From positions 1-27,085 of IMG/VR virus record IMGVR_UViG_3300031227_000338: a stretch of 27,085 bases of DNA; one strand, 5' to 3'. This stretch comes from a virus. Under the pieces are notes generated by a model. That model worked only from the letters and a program-made list of their open reading frames with translations, was not told the DNA's origin and made no database searches. Every line of letters starts with the position of its first letter. The stretch's first letter is position 1. Positions 20,601-27,085 of this stretch are shown here, piece after piece. A program made the position numbers and the translations under genes.

Positions 20601-23600
20601 AATCACGTCAGAGGCATGTTCTGGTCTTTTAAATAAGTGAGGGAAATAATTTTCAATATAATCTTCTAGTGCACCAAACTCCTGAACCCTTTTACGGCCC
20701 TTGTCCAACATTTCACGCAGGAGTGCTGCAGCGTCATCCAGTTCTGTTGTTACTTGAGGACGCGCACCTTTTGGATCCTCCATCTTGTCAATAAAATCAA
20801 CGATGTCCTCCGGAGCCATCCAGTGAAACTGTTTGCCCGTCTCATGAAGCTTGGCCCGTGTCATCTCGTCAAGCTGAGCGGCTTCTGCGGTTCTTTTTCT
20901 TTTAACTAATGCCGCGACTTTTCCAATAACCCCACGTTTATGAGGCATAAGGATCTCCATTACATTGTCGGCAACTTCCCCTGCAGTCATTTTTGCCTGG
21001 GCAACTTTAGTCAGGATCTCGTTTGAAGGTTCATTCTGGGAATAACTGTCATCATCTGAAACTGCGACGTTTGCGTTTCCGGAGGATCCACCGCCTTTTT
21101 TCTTCTTGTCGTCGGGCAGGTCAGTCTGCTTACCCTGTTTCTTTTTCCTTACTTCGTCAAACTCGAAATCTTCGCCTTTTGCGTCTTTCTTGGCCTGTTC
21201 CAAATCTGCTGCAGCGTCGCCATCAGTTTCGGTCTTAAACATTTTAGGCTGAACAGGCTTTGCCTTCTTTTTCTTACCCTTGTTTTTTTCTTTTTGCTGT
21301 TCGAGAATAAGAGGCTCTTTGGTGATATCTTCTCCGGCCTCTATTTTTTTATTTAGAGCGTCCTGCCCTTCCTGTAAGCTTTTGTCGAGATCCTCAATGG
21401 TAGGTTTTTTCTTTTCCTTGGAAAGAATATCTGCAGTCTTTACCAACATGTGTCCGATGTGCTCATGTTCTGTGTTGTTGCCAGTCTTCGGGTCCTCCAT
21501 TGACCAGCGGCCATCTTCTTTCTTGGTCCCCCTAAACCTGTCATTGATGTGGAGCCCTCTTCCGCCCATAACCTGTCTGATGTCAAGATCGTCAAACATG
21601 GCAATCTTTTCTAGCTCAGTTTCTGTCAGATTAGGCTCTTTTTTTTCGTCCTTAAGCTCATAGTCTTCCCGTTTTTTGTCCGGAGCTACTTCTTCACCCG
21701 CAGGCTTTTTAACAGCTTCTTGCTTAAGTTTATCAATCTCCCGCGCTTTTTTAGCAGATTCAGCTTGCAAGAATTCCTCTTCGAAGTTGTCTTCTTTGCC
21801 CTGCTCAACCTCTTTTTCTATTTCAGCTTTCCGTTTGTCTTCACCCTCAAATGGTTTCTGCTCTTTTCTGTTGTCAATTTTTTCGTGATGTTTAAGCCTC
21901 TTGAGCTGTCGTTCTTTTATTGCCAGTTGTGTCTTTAAGTCCCTTTCTTTTTCTTGCTGTCCAGCGAACCATTTTATAGTTTCGTCGGCGGCTTGATCTG
22001 CCTCTTCTTTGGAAAGCCCAGCTTCGATGCTATCTCGGAGAACTTCTTCCCGTATGCTTTCTTCCTGAGATCTCTCAGCTTTGCTAATTGCTGTTCGTTC
22101 AATGCCTTCATCTGTTAGCTCCTTACTAATATAATTTTCATACTCCTGTTGTTGAATATCGGCCTCATCAGATGCCTTCTGTGCGATGTCTCCAATTGCA
22201 GAGACTTCTGTTCCGGAATAAGATTCCTCCATTTTCTTAAAAAAGTCATCGATGTCAGCTTTTCCATGCTCATCTGTCTTGATATATCCTGCTTCGGCCA
22301 GAGATTCTGCCATATGGTCAATACTCATTCCACCTTTTTTCCGGAGAACAGGTCTTCCAACCATTTTGGTGTTAATTCGTTTATCTTTTGACATGTCAGA
22401 GATTATGGATCCCCATTGTCCATGAACATCATCAAAGTCTAAACCGCCGACCTTTGAAATGTGCTGCAGCATAGTGTCGGGTTTCTTAACCTTTAAGCCT
22501 TTACTTTTAATTTTGGATCCGATTTTGTTTCCCGGATCCTCTTTCTGCCTTTTTTCAATTGCAGAGATCAATTCAGTTTTTTTCATGTTAGTTTTAAGGC
22601 CAAGCCCTTTGGCCAGTGCTCTAATTTCTTTAAATGGTTTCGCCTGCAGGTCAGAGTTTGGTAATACTTTGTCAAGCTGATCTTCCAGATCTGCCGGTTT
22701 TTTGTCTTGCACGGCTTCTTGCACGCCCTGTGGAAGTTGCGTCTCATCACCGGCAGGTTTTATCTTTTCCTGCACTTCAGCTACAGTTTTATCCTCTTCC
22801 TTCGCTTGCACGGCTTGCACTTCAGGTGTAATTTTCTCACTCCCACCAACTCCCACCTCCTCTGTCGTGGGAGTAGTTTCTTCCTCTTCTGACGCCTCAG
22901 AAACCAACCCTCTCGCATTGTCAGCAAAAGCCGATCGATCTTCTTTAGACATCTCCGGGAGACCGTATTTTGCAAAAACCTTCCGGGATGGTTTTTCTTC
23001 ACGGGCCAACTCTATTGCTTCCCCTGGGTTTTCTGAAACCCATGTCGCTGTCCCAAGCTCGGTCTTTAACACTTCTTTCTCAATTTCACGGCCTAAAGCG
23101 ATTTCTGTGTCCTCTTTTGACTTAGAGGCGCGATGGAGCATGTTTTTCGTAGTTTCTTTGTCAAGGCCATATGTGTTTGCAAGGGAATCAGTGAAAGCAT
23201 CACGTTCTTTTAGGTTTTTTTGACCTTTCCATCCTTGATACGTCCCGGTACCACCAACAGCAAGGAAGGTCTGCATTATCGTGTCAATAGCCGTGTCCCA
23301 AAGTGCCTTTGGTTCCAAGGCGTTCGGGTCAATATCGCTTATTTTCCTATTTGCGCTATGAAGCCCTTCTGTGATTAACTCTTCCGGGGCCTCACGCCCA
23401 AGACTTTTCCCGATGTCCTTCATTACCTGCTTAAAGCCTGCTCTTATGATTTGTTTTCCGCCGCCAAACATTGACTCGAAGCCGCCCCAGCCAAGTTTTT
23501 GAAATATGCTGGCAACGGCTCCCTCGATTACTGCAGCCCGACCGGCATAAAGTAAACGATCTGAACCTTCAAGACCTTTGTCTGTAGCAGTAGTTAAAGC

Positions 23601-24143
23601 ATCATTTCCCTCAAAAAGAGAAAAACCGGCAATGATCCCATAAGGACCAGCTCCAGCAAGTCCTGCAGCGGTAATCACAGAGTCAGCTGCACCCCTGACC
23701 CATCCGACACCTCTTGCGCCTTTTCTACCAAGTTGTTCTATATCTTTCTGCCGAACGCCCTCCTGAAAAGTCTGGTTGGACCGAATCATCTCATCTGCAA
23801 GCTCAGGATTGAAAGGCCGATTAGTAAGTGCGGCAACCTTTGAGATTGTTCCTAAGCCAAGAGCTGAAACCTGCCTCCCGACAAAATTATCAGGAATTAA
23901 AGAGATGTCTCTTTCCGTCCGTGCCTGGTCGAGTTTACGATCGTTTCCCTCAATCCGCATATCAGCTGCAGCAGACGCATTTTCAGCTATTTGTGCTTTC
24001 AGGATCGCATTCTCAAAGCCAACAAACTGTTCGGTGTATTTCTTTTTGTCAGCGTCAGACTCTCCGGCTACAAGATCCTCAGCTGTCAAGCCCATGTCCA
24101 GAGACTGCCGTACAAAGTCTTCAGAGAAGTTCTCTTGTCTCAT
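17697..24143 (-). CDS. Giant polyvalent virion-type protein with zincin motif (2148 aa)
   Basis: One unbroken frame of 2148 codons. N-terminal part (about 1-310): helical with Gly/Ala-rich hydrophobic stretches near 151-181 and 284-304. Residues about 500-531 (FKEIRALAKGLGLKTNMKKTELISAI) look like a SAP/HeH-type DNA-binding segment. Around 600-612 GGMSIDHMAESLAEAGY is a segment typical of large polyvalent phage proteins. Residues about 660-1040 are Lys/Glu-rich, probably coiled and disordered. At 1340-1344 HEIGH, within SVLAHEIGHQIGN, is a zincin (HExxH) metalloprotease motif. The C-terminal 800 residues are helical with hydrophobic stretches near 1780-1805. Such proteins are thought to be carried in the virion and injected with the DNA. 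Starts three bases after the preceding stop. Confidence 0.85.
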   Translation of the reverse strand: MRQENFSEDFVRQSLDMGLTAEDLVAGESDADKKKYTEQFVGFENAILKAQIAENASAAADMRIEGNDRKLDQARTERDISLIPDNFVGRQVSALGLGTISKVAALTNRPFNPELADEMIRSNQTFQEGVRQKDIEQLGRKGARGVGWVRGAADSVITAAGLAGAGPYGIIAGFSLFEGNDALTTATDKGLEGSDRLLYAGRAAVIEGAVASIFQKLGWGGFESMFGGGKQIIRAGFKQVMKDIGKSLGREAPEELITEGLHSANRKISDIDPNALEPKALWDTAIDTIMQTFLAVGGTGTYQGWKGQKNLKERDAFTDSLANTYGLDKETTKNMLHRASKSKEDTEIALGREIEKEVLKTELGTATWVSENPGEAIELAREEKPSRKVFAKYGLPEMSKEDRSAFADNARGLVSEASEEEETTPTTEEVGVGGSEKITPEVQAVQAKEEDKTVAEVQEKIKPAGDETQLPQGVQEAVQDKKPADLEDQLDKVLPNSDLQAKPFKEIRALAKGLGLKTNMKKTELISAIEKRQKEDPGNKIGSKIKSKGLKVKKPDTMLQHISKVGGLDFDDVHGQWGSIISDMSKDKRINTKMVGRPVLRKKGGMSIDHMAESLAEAGYIKTDEHGKADIDDFFKKMEESYSGTEVSAIGDIAQKASDEADIQQQEYENYISKELTDEGIERTAISKAERSQEESIREEVLRDSIEAGLSKEEADQAADETIKWFAGQQEKERDLKTQLAIKERQLKRLKHHEKIDNRKEQKPFEGEDKRKAEIEKEVEQGKEDNFEEEFLQAESAKKAREIDKLKQEAVKKPAGEEVAPDKKREDYELKDEKKEPNLTETELEKIAMFDDLDIRQVMGGRGLHINDRFRGTKKEDGRWSMEDPKTGNNTEHEHIGHMLVKTADILSKEKKKPTIEDLDKSLQEGQDALNKKIEAGEDITKEPLILEQQKEKNKGKKKKAKPVQPKMFKTETDGDAAADLEQAKKDAKGEDFEFDEVRKKKQGKQTDLPDDKKKKGGGSSGNANVAVSDDDSYSQNEPSNEILTKVAQAKMTAGEVADNVMEILMPHKRGVIGKVAALVKRKRTAEAAQLDEMTRAKLHETGKQFHWMAPEDIVDFIDKMEDPKGARPQVTTELDDAAALLREMLDKGRKRVQEFGALEDYIENYFPHLFKRPEHASDVISGLLSKRRLVPKGFLHKRKYLTLKDGLDAGLELAHYNPVEMTILRLHEMNRFVAGKRIKQDFKELGMAVFVPSSLEKNYKKAGWEFIDDPDMEVKVTPELTLPEAYDKLLVDQLMGVATRMGVSHERVAKMRGQVWGLSYPGQNKIETRFAGPTSVLAHEIGHQIGNQYDLFNYMLHGDHTIGRVHESGKREGQPIKFEQTANRAAIRKEFQALADLRDETLGDLGKTRERYRRKKEEKEAVILEAWLAAPEKMAKVAPKISAAWKTFLNDNDIVKPLLNLDRSVVLGTRSSTHTQPGVLEIGKWAVPKEAATILNRHLSPGLGSSPSLITRNIYDGLRKLRNVTLMASHGLSAFHGINVASDSINTHIGLGLQKLSRGDVSGAIDEWVKKSWKAPVSDYLTGDKVMKAMGQELSEIEDPFMRKIVQAVIDGGGSATMDAAYRNNAGSNLLKALRDVKFSKDASGKVKGAMAAPIHASMALIEGLSIPIMQMEVPRLKLGIFYHMASDVYEQANKKDWDDIRIQSELASAWDNVDNRMGQLRYDNLNWNRTVKEIVMLAFRAPGWTLGSIREFGGGAVDAATFWRRIGNDQDVVTRRMGYAFGAGISYAIQGALLQYLFTGEPPEEPKDLYFPKTGRKNTDGSPERLSNPHYSKDIVAWMTQPWKTLTHKLNPLWGTAVDLLTNEDYFGRQIKEGDPLTRLAQGSLYFVENMFMPFSVRNGMKLHENGEKTSVSWIIGASGISPAPAYITRSPAQKRMIDYNREKGGRSNISHADAEESDRRRKIINSIRKGKIIPAEDYEGFTARQQKNIKATAKMSPFKASFKRLSFDQAVNVFSISSKEERAQAWDQLIKKRKNEIDPDPTSLAMYYELKLTQAQVDDQVKGDVQIIRNAAWQLTNPNITPARKEELLDAIHNNPQYEDDFKFVAAAFRNRWIFTLDGRRSGRKVGTKSYWKRMRHLNKIFNEK

Positions 24144-24145
24144 TT

Positions 24146-25537
24146 TTATGTCGCCTCTTCTGTACTGTCTTTAAGGAGTTGAAGTCGTTTCAGGTCCGCT
24201 TTTTCTTTTATTTTCAGTGCATCTTCCATGTCTTTGAGGCCGTTGCGTTTCTGTTCAAGAGCCTTAATCTCTTCCTTGGCCTGTTTCTGCCTTGCATCAC
24301 GGGTCCCGGAACTAAAATATGTCTCTTTTTTACGTTTGCTAAAAGGCTTCTTCTTAGAGCCTTGTTTTCCGTGAGCTTTAACCTCAGTGGCAAGAGCTTC
24401 TTTTGCCTTAGTGAGTTCATTTTCCAGAGAATCCAAGCTTTCAATCTGTCCGTTCTCGGATCCGATCCTGAGAGCGTTTAGCTTGTCCCTTGATGCCTCA
24501 ACCGCTCCAGCAGCCTTGTTCCATGCGATTTTAAGTGCAGGCTGGTCATAAGCTTGTGATGGAGCAGGGAAGTCCTTAACTTCGACCACTTCCTGTTCTG
24601 CGATAGTTGCCTCCGGGCCTTCTTGCTGAACGCCATCTGGTTGCCCCTCTACAGGCCCAAATCCGCCTTCTGACAGACTTTGCTGCATCTGCCCGACATC
24701 TTGTTGCTGAGTACCAACTGGTTGTCCCTCTGTAGGCCCAAATCCGCCTTCTGCGCTAGCATCTGAGAGTCCTTTCGCACGGTCAACTATCTCCTGCACT
24801 TGCCCGACACCATCTGGCTTCGGGCCGTAGCCAATCATCTTAAGCCTTTGCTGATAATATTCATTAGCCTTCTCAGGATTCACTACGTTTGTGATCGAAT
24901 CAGTCGCCAGATCAAAGGACTGCTGACTAATGTCGATCTTGTCTTTATCGCTAAGGCCCCGTTTTTCAGTATCTTTGACTTCGGTATTCCCCTCTAAATC
25001 CATGCTAAATTGTCGGTTGTTCCCTTCGTCAAACCAGACATCTCCGGGGCCTTGCCCTTTCGGATGCCGGGAAGGATCTTGCCGCTTAAAAATAGGTTCT
25101 ATGTTTGCCGCTTTAGCTTCCAGCATGCGAACAGCTTTAACTTTTTCATCAGGACTAAAATCAGGATTGTTCTGGACTTTATAGATTTCGTTTCGTAGTT
25201 TCTCTTCATCATGTTTCTGTTCTGCAGTCAGCTCATAGTCAAACATGTCACGGTCAAGGCCGGCATTAAAGAGAGTATCTTCACGGTCAAATAATCGGTC
25301 GCGATCGGACTCATTAGCACTAAAAGATTGCTTTCGGTCTAGCAGTTCCAGTTTATTAGCATTCCGATTTTCTTCAGTCTTAGAAAGGAAATCCTGCCGG
25401 CTATTCTGCCGAGTCTGCCGGTCTAGGATATCTAACCCTTTTAATTTTGTTTTTCCAAGTTGTTCACCTCGTCCTCCTGCGAATTTTGCGCCGAGTACCG
25501 ATGCAGGGTTTGCTCCATGTTTCATTTCGATAGCCAT
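24146..25537 (-). CDS. Charged, repeat-containing virion-type protein (463 aa)
   Basis: ATG at 25537 with TAGGAG upstream. The protein is almost devoid of hydrophobic stretches. Residues 1-30 (GANPASVLGAKFAGGRGEQLG) resemble starts of podophage internal or tail-associated proteins. Residues about 35-215 are charged helices. A Gly/Gln-rich part at about 260-315 holds two copies of EGGFGP(T/V)EGQP(V/D)G, 27 residues apart. The last 150 residues are Lys/Glu-rich coiled coil. It directly precedes the 2148-aa gene with a 2-bp gap, so it may be a structural or ejection partner. No family assigned. Confidence 0.7.
   Translation of the reverse strand: MAIEMKHGANPASVLGAKFAGGRGEQLGKTKLKGLDILDRQTRQNSRQDFLSKTEENRNANKLELLDRKQSFSANESDRDRLFDREDTLFNAGLDRDMFDYELTAEQKHDEEKLRNEIYKVQNNPDFSPDEKVKAVRMLEAKAANIEPIFKRQDPSRHPKGQGPGDVWFDEGNNRQFSMDLEGNTEVKDTEKRGLSDKDKIDISQQSFDLATDSITNVVNPEKANEYYQQRLKMIGYGPKPDGVGQVQEIVDRAKGLSDASAEGGFGPTEGQPVGTQQQDVGQMQQSLSEGGFGPVEGQPDGVQQEGPEATIAEQEVVEVKDFPAPSQAYDQPALKIAWNKAAGAVEASRDKLNALRIGSENGQIESLDSLENELTKAKEALATEVKAHGKQGSKKKPFSKRKKETYFSSGTRDARQKQAKEEIKALEQKRNGLKDMEDALKIKEKADLKRLQLLKDSTEEAT
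24637..24753 (-). repeat. Internal tandem repeat, 81-bp period
   Basis: The 36-bp segments 24637-24672 and 24718-24753 are near identical (differences at a few third positions) and lie 81 bp apart, encoding the two EGGFGP-EGQP copies. It is an in-frame duplication with partial divergence. Confidence 0.75.
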
Positions 25538-25567
25538 TATTTACTCCTAAAAAGTTAAGGTCGATTT

Positions 25568-26398
25568 TTACAGAACCTGTATCGTTGGTTCTTCCGCTTC
25601 TTCAGGGTCTTCCCAAGTTACATCCTTCACACGGTAACGAAGAAAGCCGCACCCATCAGGGATAAAAGTAACATACATGGTGAAATACTCTCCAGGCACA
25701 GCATTAAACCCCATAGCGTTCAGCTCTTCCAGGGTAATTACACTTTCAAGAGTGATATCCTCCCCCAAAGCTAGGCCCGAAAAAACGTTGTGATTTTCAA
25801 AATACGGCCCATGAAAAACTATAGGGTCAAAAGTATCAACAACCTCACCAAAAACCACCTGTGTTTTTCTTTGCAGGTTGGTAAAATCCGGCCAGGACTC
25901 ATACATGTAATAACCTGGGCCAGGGTTCCACCCGTCATCATCATAGTGAAGACAGAAACCTCCGTCAGGGCAAGTGTAAACCCCAGTCTCTCTTGGTTCA
26001 ACGAGACAGGCCCCGTCTTCCTCTGGAGCGGGGGTAGGCTCCTCAATGGTAAGGACAGTTGGTGTTACAATAGCGACATCATGACTGGACAACCTCCAGT
26101 CATGAAAAACAATTCCCCGCTGATTTTTATGTAATCTCCAAACATATTTTACCTGCCTGGTTCCCCAACGCCAATCAACTGTATTGTTTGTCTGCAACCA
26201 CCATCCGTCTGGAGGTATTCTAGGGTCTTCTGAAGTTCCTGGCCACACGTAAAGCCAATAATATGTAAAGTAAAGGGTAGAATAAAGATATTGACTATAA
26301 TAAATATTGTTGCCATAAAAAATATTCTCACTACCTCGAACTCCCAATGGAGATCTGTAACAAACACCTAAAGGGCTTCTGCCCGGAGCATCAATCAT
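25568..26398 (-). CDS. Unknown Trp/Tyr-rich virion-type protein (276 aa)
   Basis: ATG at 26398 overlaps the preceding stop (ATGA). The first 80 residues are unusually rich in Tyr and Trp (NIYYSQYLYSTLYFTYYWLYVW, then GWWLQTNNTVDWRWG), suggesting a beta-rich surface-exposed or sugar-binding part. The middle has four Cys in GACLVEPRETGVYTCPDGGFCLHY that may form disulphides or bind metal. The end is acidic (EDPEEAEEP). No signal peptide. The position before the 463-aa and 2148-aa genes suggests a tail or fibre-associated protein, but no family is recognised. Confidence 0.7.
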   Translation of the reverse strand: MIDAPGRSPLGVCYRSPLGVRGSENIFYGNNIYYSQYLYSTLYFTYYWLYVWPGTSEDPRIPPDGWWLQTNNTVDWRWGTRQVKYVWRLHKNQRGIVFHDWRLSSHDVAIVTPTVLTIEEPTPAPEEDGACLVEPRETGVYTCPDGGFCLHYDDDGWNPGPGYYMYESWPDFTNLQRKTQVVFGEVVDTFDPIVFHGPYFENHNVFSGLALGEDITLESVITLEELNAMGFNAVPGEYFTMYVTFIPDGCGFLRYRVKDVTWEDPEEAEEPTIQVL

Positions 26399-26859
26399 GC
26401 TTCAGCCTCCGCCGCCCAACATCGCCCAGCATTGTTCAAGTCAACCCAATGCTCTTGAAATTTTACAGCAATAATTTGCTCTCCGATTAAATATGGCGGA
26501 GTAATAAATTGGTCTTCTTCTTCTCCGTCATATTCGCCATCATCTACCCCGGTAGCTGTGCGACTAAAATTGCCTACATAGACATATGCTATTTCATCAA
26601 CCGTTTTCTGGTCAAAAGGAGAGCGCCTAAGCATGTAAGGTTTATACACTATAATTCTCTGCCCGTCATCAGTAGGATCGGTCTTCCTGCACCAAATAAC
26701 ATCATAGAAATCAACAGAGTCAGTATCAAAACCTATGACATCCATAACCACGATATCGCCAGAAACATCGCCAAAATGCAACATCTTCCCAGACATGGGG
26801 TCAAAGGGATGTTGAGGCATCCCGAAGGGCCTTGTCTTTCGGAGTCTAGGGACAGCCAT
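26395..26859 (-). CDS. Unknown phage structural-region protein (154 aa)
   Basis: ATG at 26859 overlaps the preceding stop (TAATG). The sequence starts RLRKTRPFGMPQHPFDP, has strands in the centre (DIVVMDVIGFDTDS, QRIIVYKPYML) and ends HWVDLNNAGRCWA; the closing VDLN..GR.WA is a pattern I have seen in small proteins of tail-gene clusters. Acidic overall. Function unknown; from context possibly a head-tail or tail-associated component. Confidence 0.7.
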   Translation of the reverse strand: MAVPRLRKTRPFGMPQHPFDPMSGKMLHFGDVSGDIVVMDVIGFDTDSVDFYDVIWCRKTDPTDDGQRIIVYKPYMLRRSPFDQKTVDEIAYVYVGNFSRTATGVDDGEYDGEEEDQFITPPYLIGEQIIAVKFQEHWVDLNNAGRCWAAEAEA

Positions 26860-27074
26860 TAAGGAGTGCCCCCTTCGATAGACCCAACACCGATCTTAGA
26901 GACTGCATCCCCAATAGAAGTAAGATCAGGATACGAATCGGTCCTGCGCTCTACAAACGTACACAGGCCAACAACTGCCTGATTTCTCATGTCAAGCCGT
27001 TTCACGGTTAACTCATTTATTAGTTTCCAGAGACTCTCTTGTGCTGTAAATTGCCGGGTTTGTTTGTCTTTCAT
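26859..27074 (-). CDS. Unknown small protein (71 aa)
   Basis: ATG at 27074 lies within an ATGA overlap with a gene that enters from the right edge. Helical N-terminus (TAQESLWKLINELTVKRLDM), then a Cys-containing middle and a Gly-rich end (IGVGSIEGGTP). No motif recognised. Operon position is with the virion-type genes. Confidence 0.65.
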   Translation of the reverse strand: MKDKQTRQFTAQESLWKLINELTVKRLDMRNQAVVGLCTFVERRTDSYPDLTSIGDAVSKIGVGSIEGGTP

Positions 27075-27085
27075 GCCATCATAAA
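27071..27085 (-). CDS. Possible 3' end of a gene cut by the window edge
   Basis: The five codons TTT ATG ATG GCA TGA read on the - strand give a stop that overlaps the next ATG (ATGA), the same coupling seen throughout this operon. Only four residues are visible, so identity is unknown. Confidence 0.3.
   Translation of the reverse strand, partial: FMMA

Overview
The window looks like part of a tailed-phage genome, or of a phage-like element, infecting a bacterium. The evidence is the mix of genes: DNA-replication and recombination proteins typical of phages (Prim-Pol primase with a DUF3987-type ATPase, a RadD-like SF2 helicase, an intein-interrupted Sak4-like ATPase, DUF669, Gp157, an iron-sulphur PD-(D/E)XK nuclease and a RusA-like resolvase) next to very long virion-type proteins. 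Genes are tightly packed, many overlap as ATGA or TAATG, and strong GGAGG-type ribosome-binding sites precede many of them. The host cannot be named from the sequence. No capsid, portal, terminase or family-A/B DNA polymerase gene is visible, so this is only part of the genome.

Layout. Positions 1-5836 are read on the + strand. The first 2 kb are a chain of small AT-rich unknown genes separated by short hairpins and a recurring 10-mer. Then come phage proteins of unknown role (2350-4205), a striking 315-bp G-rich array of five-base units (4204-4518), a small serine recombinase (4545-5246) and a coupled all-alpha protein (5243-5836). Two of the small genes are split between reading frames. Positions 5837-5978 are the convergent junction, dense with direct and inverted repeats.

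Positions 27085-5979 are read on the - strand. From 27074 to 17697 there are virion-type genes: three short or medium unknown proteins, a 463-aa charged protein with an internal repeat, and a 2148-aa polyvalent protein with a zincin HEIGH motif and a SAP-like segment. Immediately after its stop lies a likely promoter and a leader carrying an 18-bp inverted repeat with a U-tract, placed just before the ribosome-binding site of the first gene of the DNA-metabolism operon (17520 to 5979).

How they may work together (inference): DUF669 and the Sak4-like ATPase would handle single strands, the Cas4/AddB-like nuclease would resect ends, the helicase and Prim-Pol would drive replication, and RusA would cut junctions. 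A papain-like YiiX-type hydrolase, two exported or membrane-anchored small proteins and a basic peptide sit inside this operon and are unlikely to be replication proteins.

The least explained features are the GGCNN array beside the recombinase, the class-3-type intein in the Walker A motif of the Sak4-like protein, the hairpin leader at 17520-17657, and the repeat-rich junction at 5851-5979.
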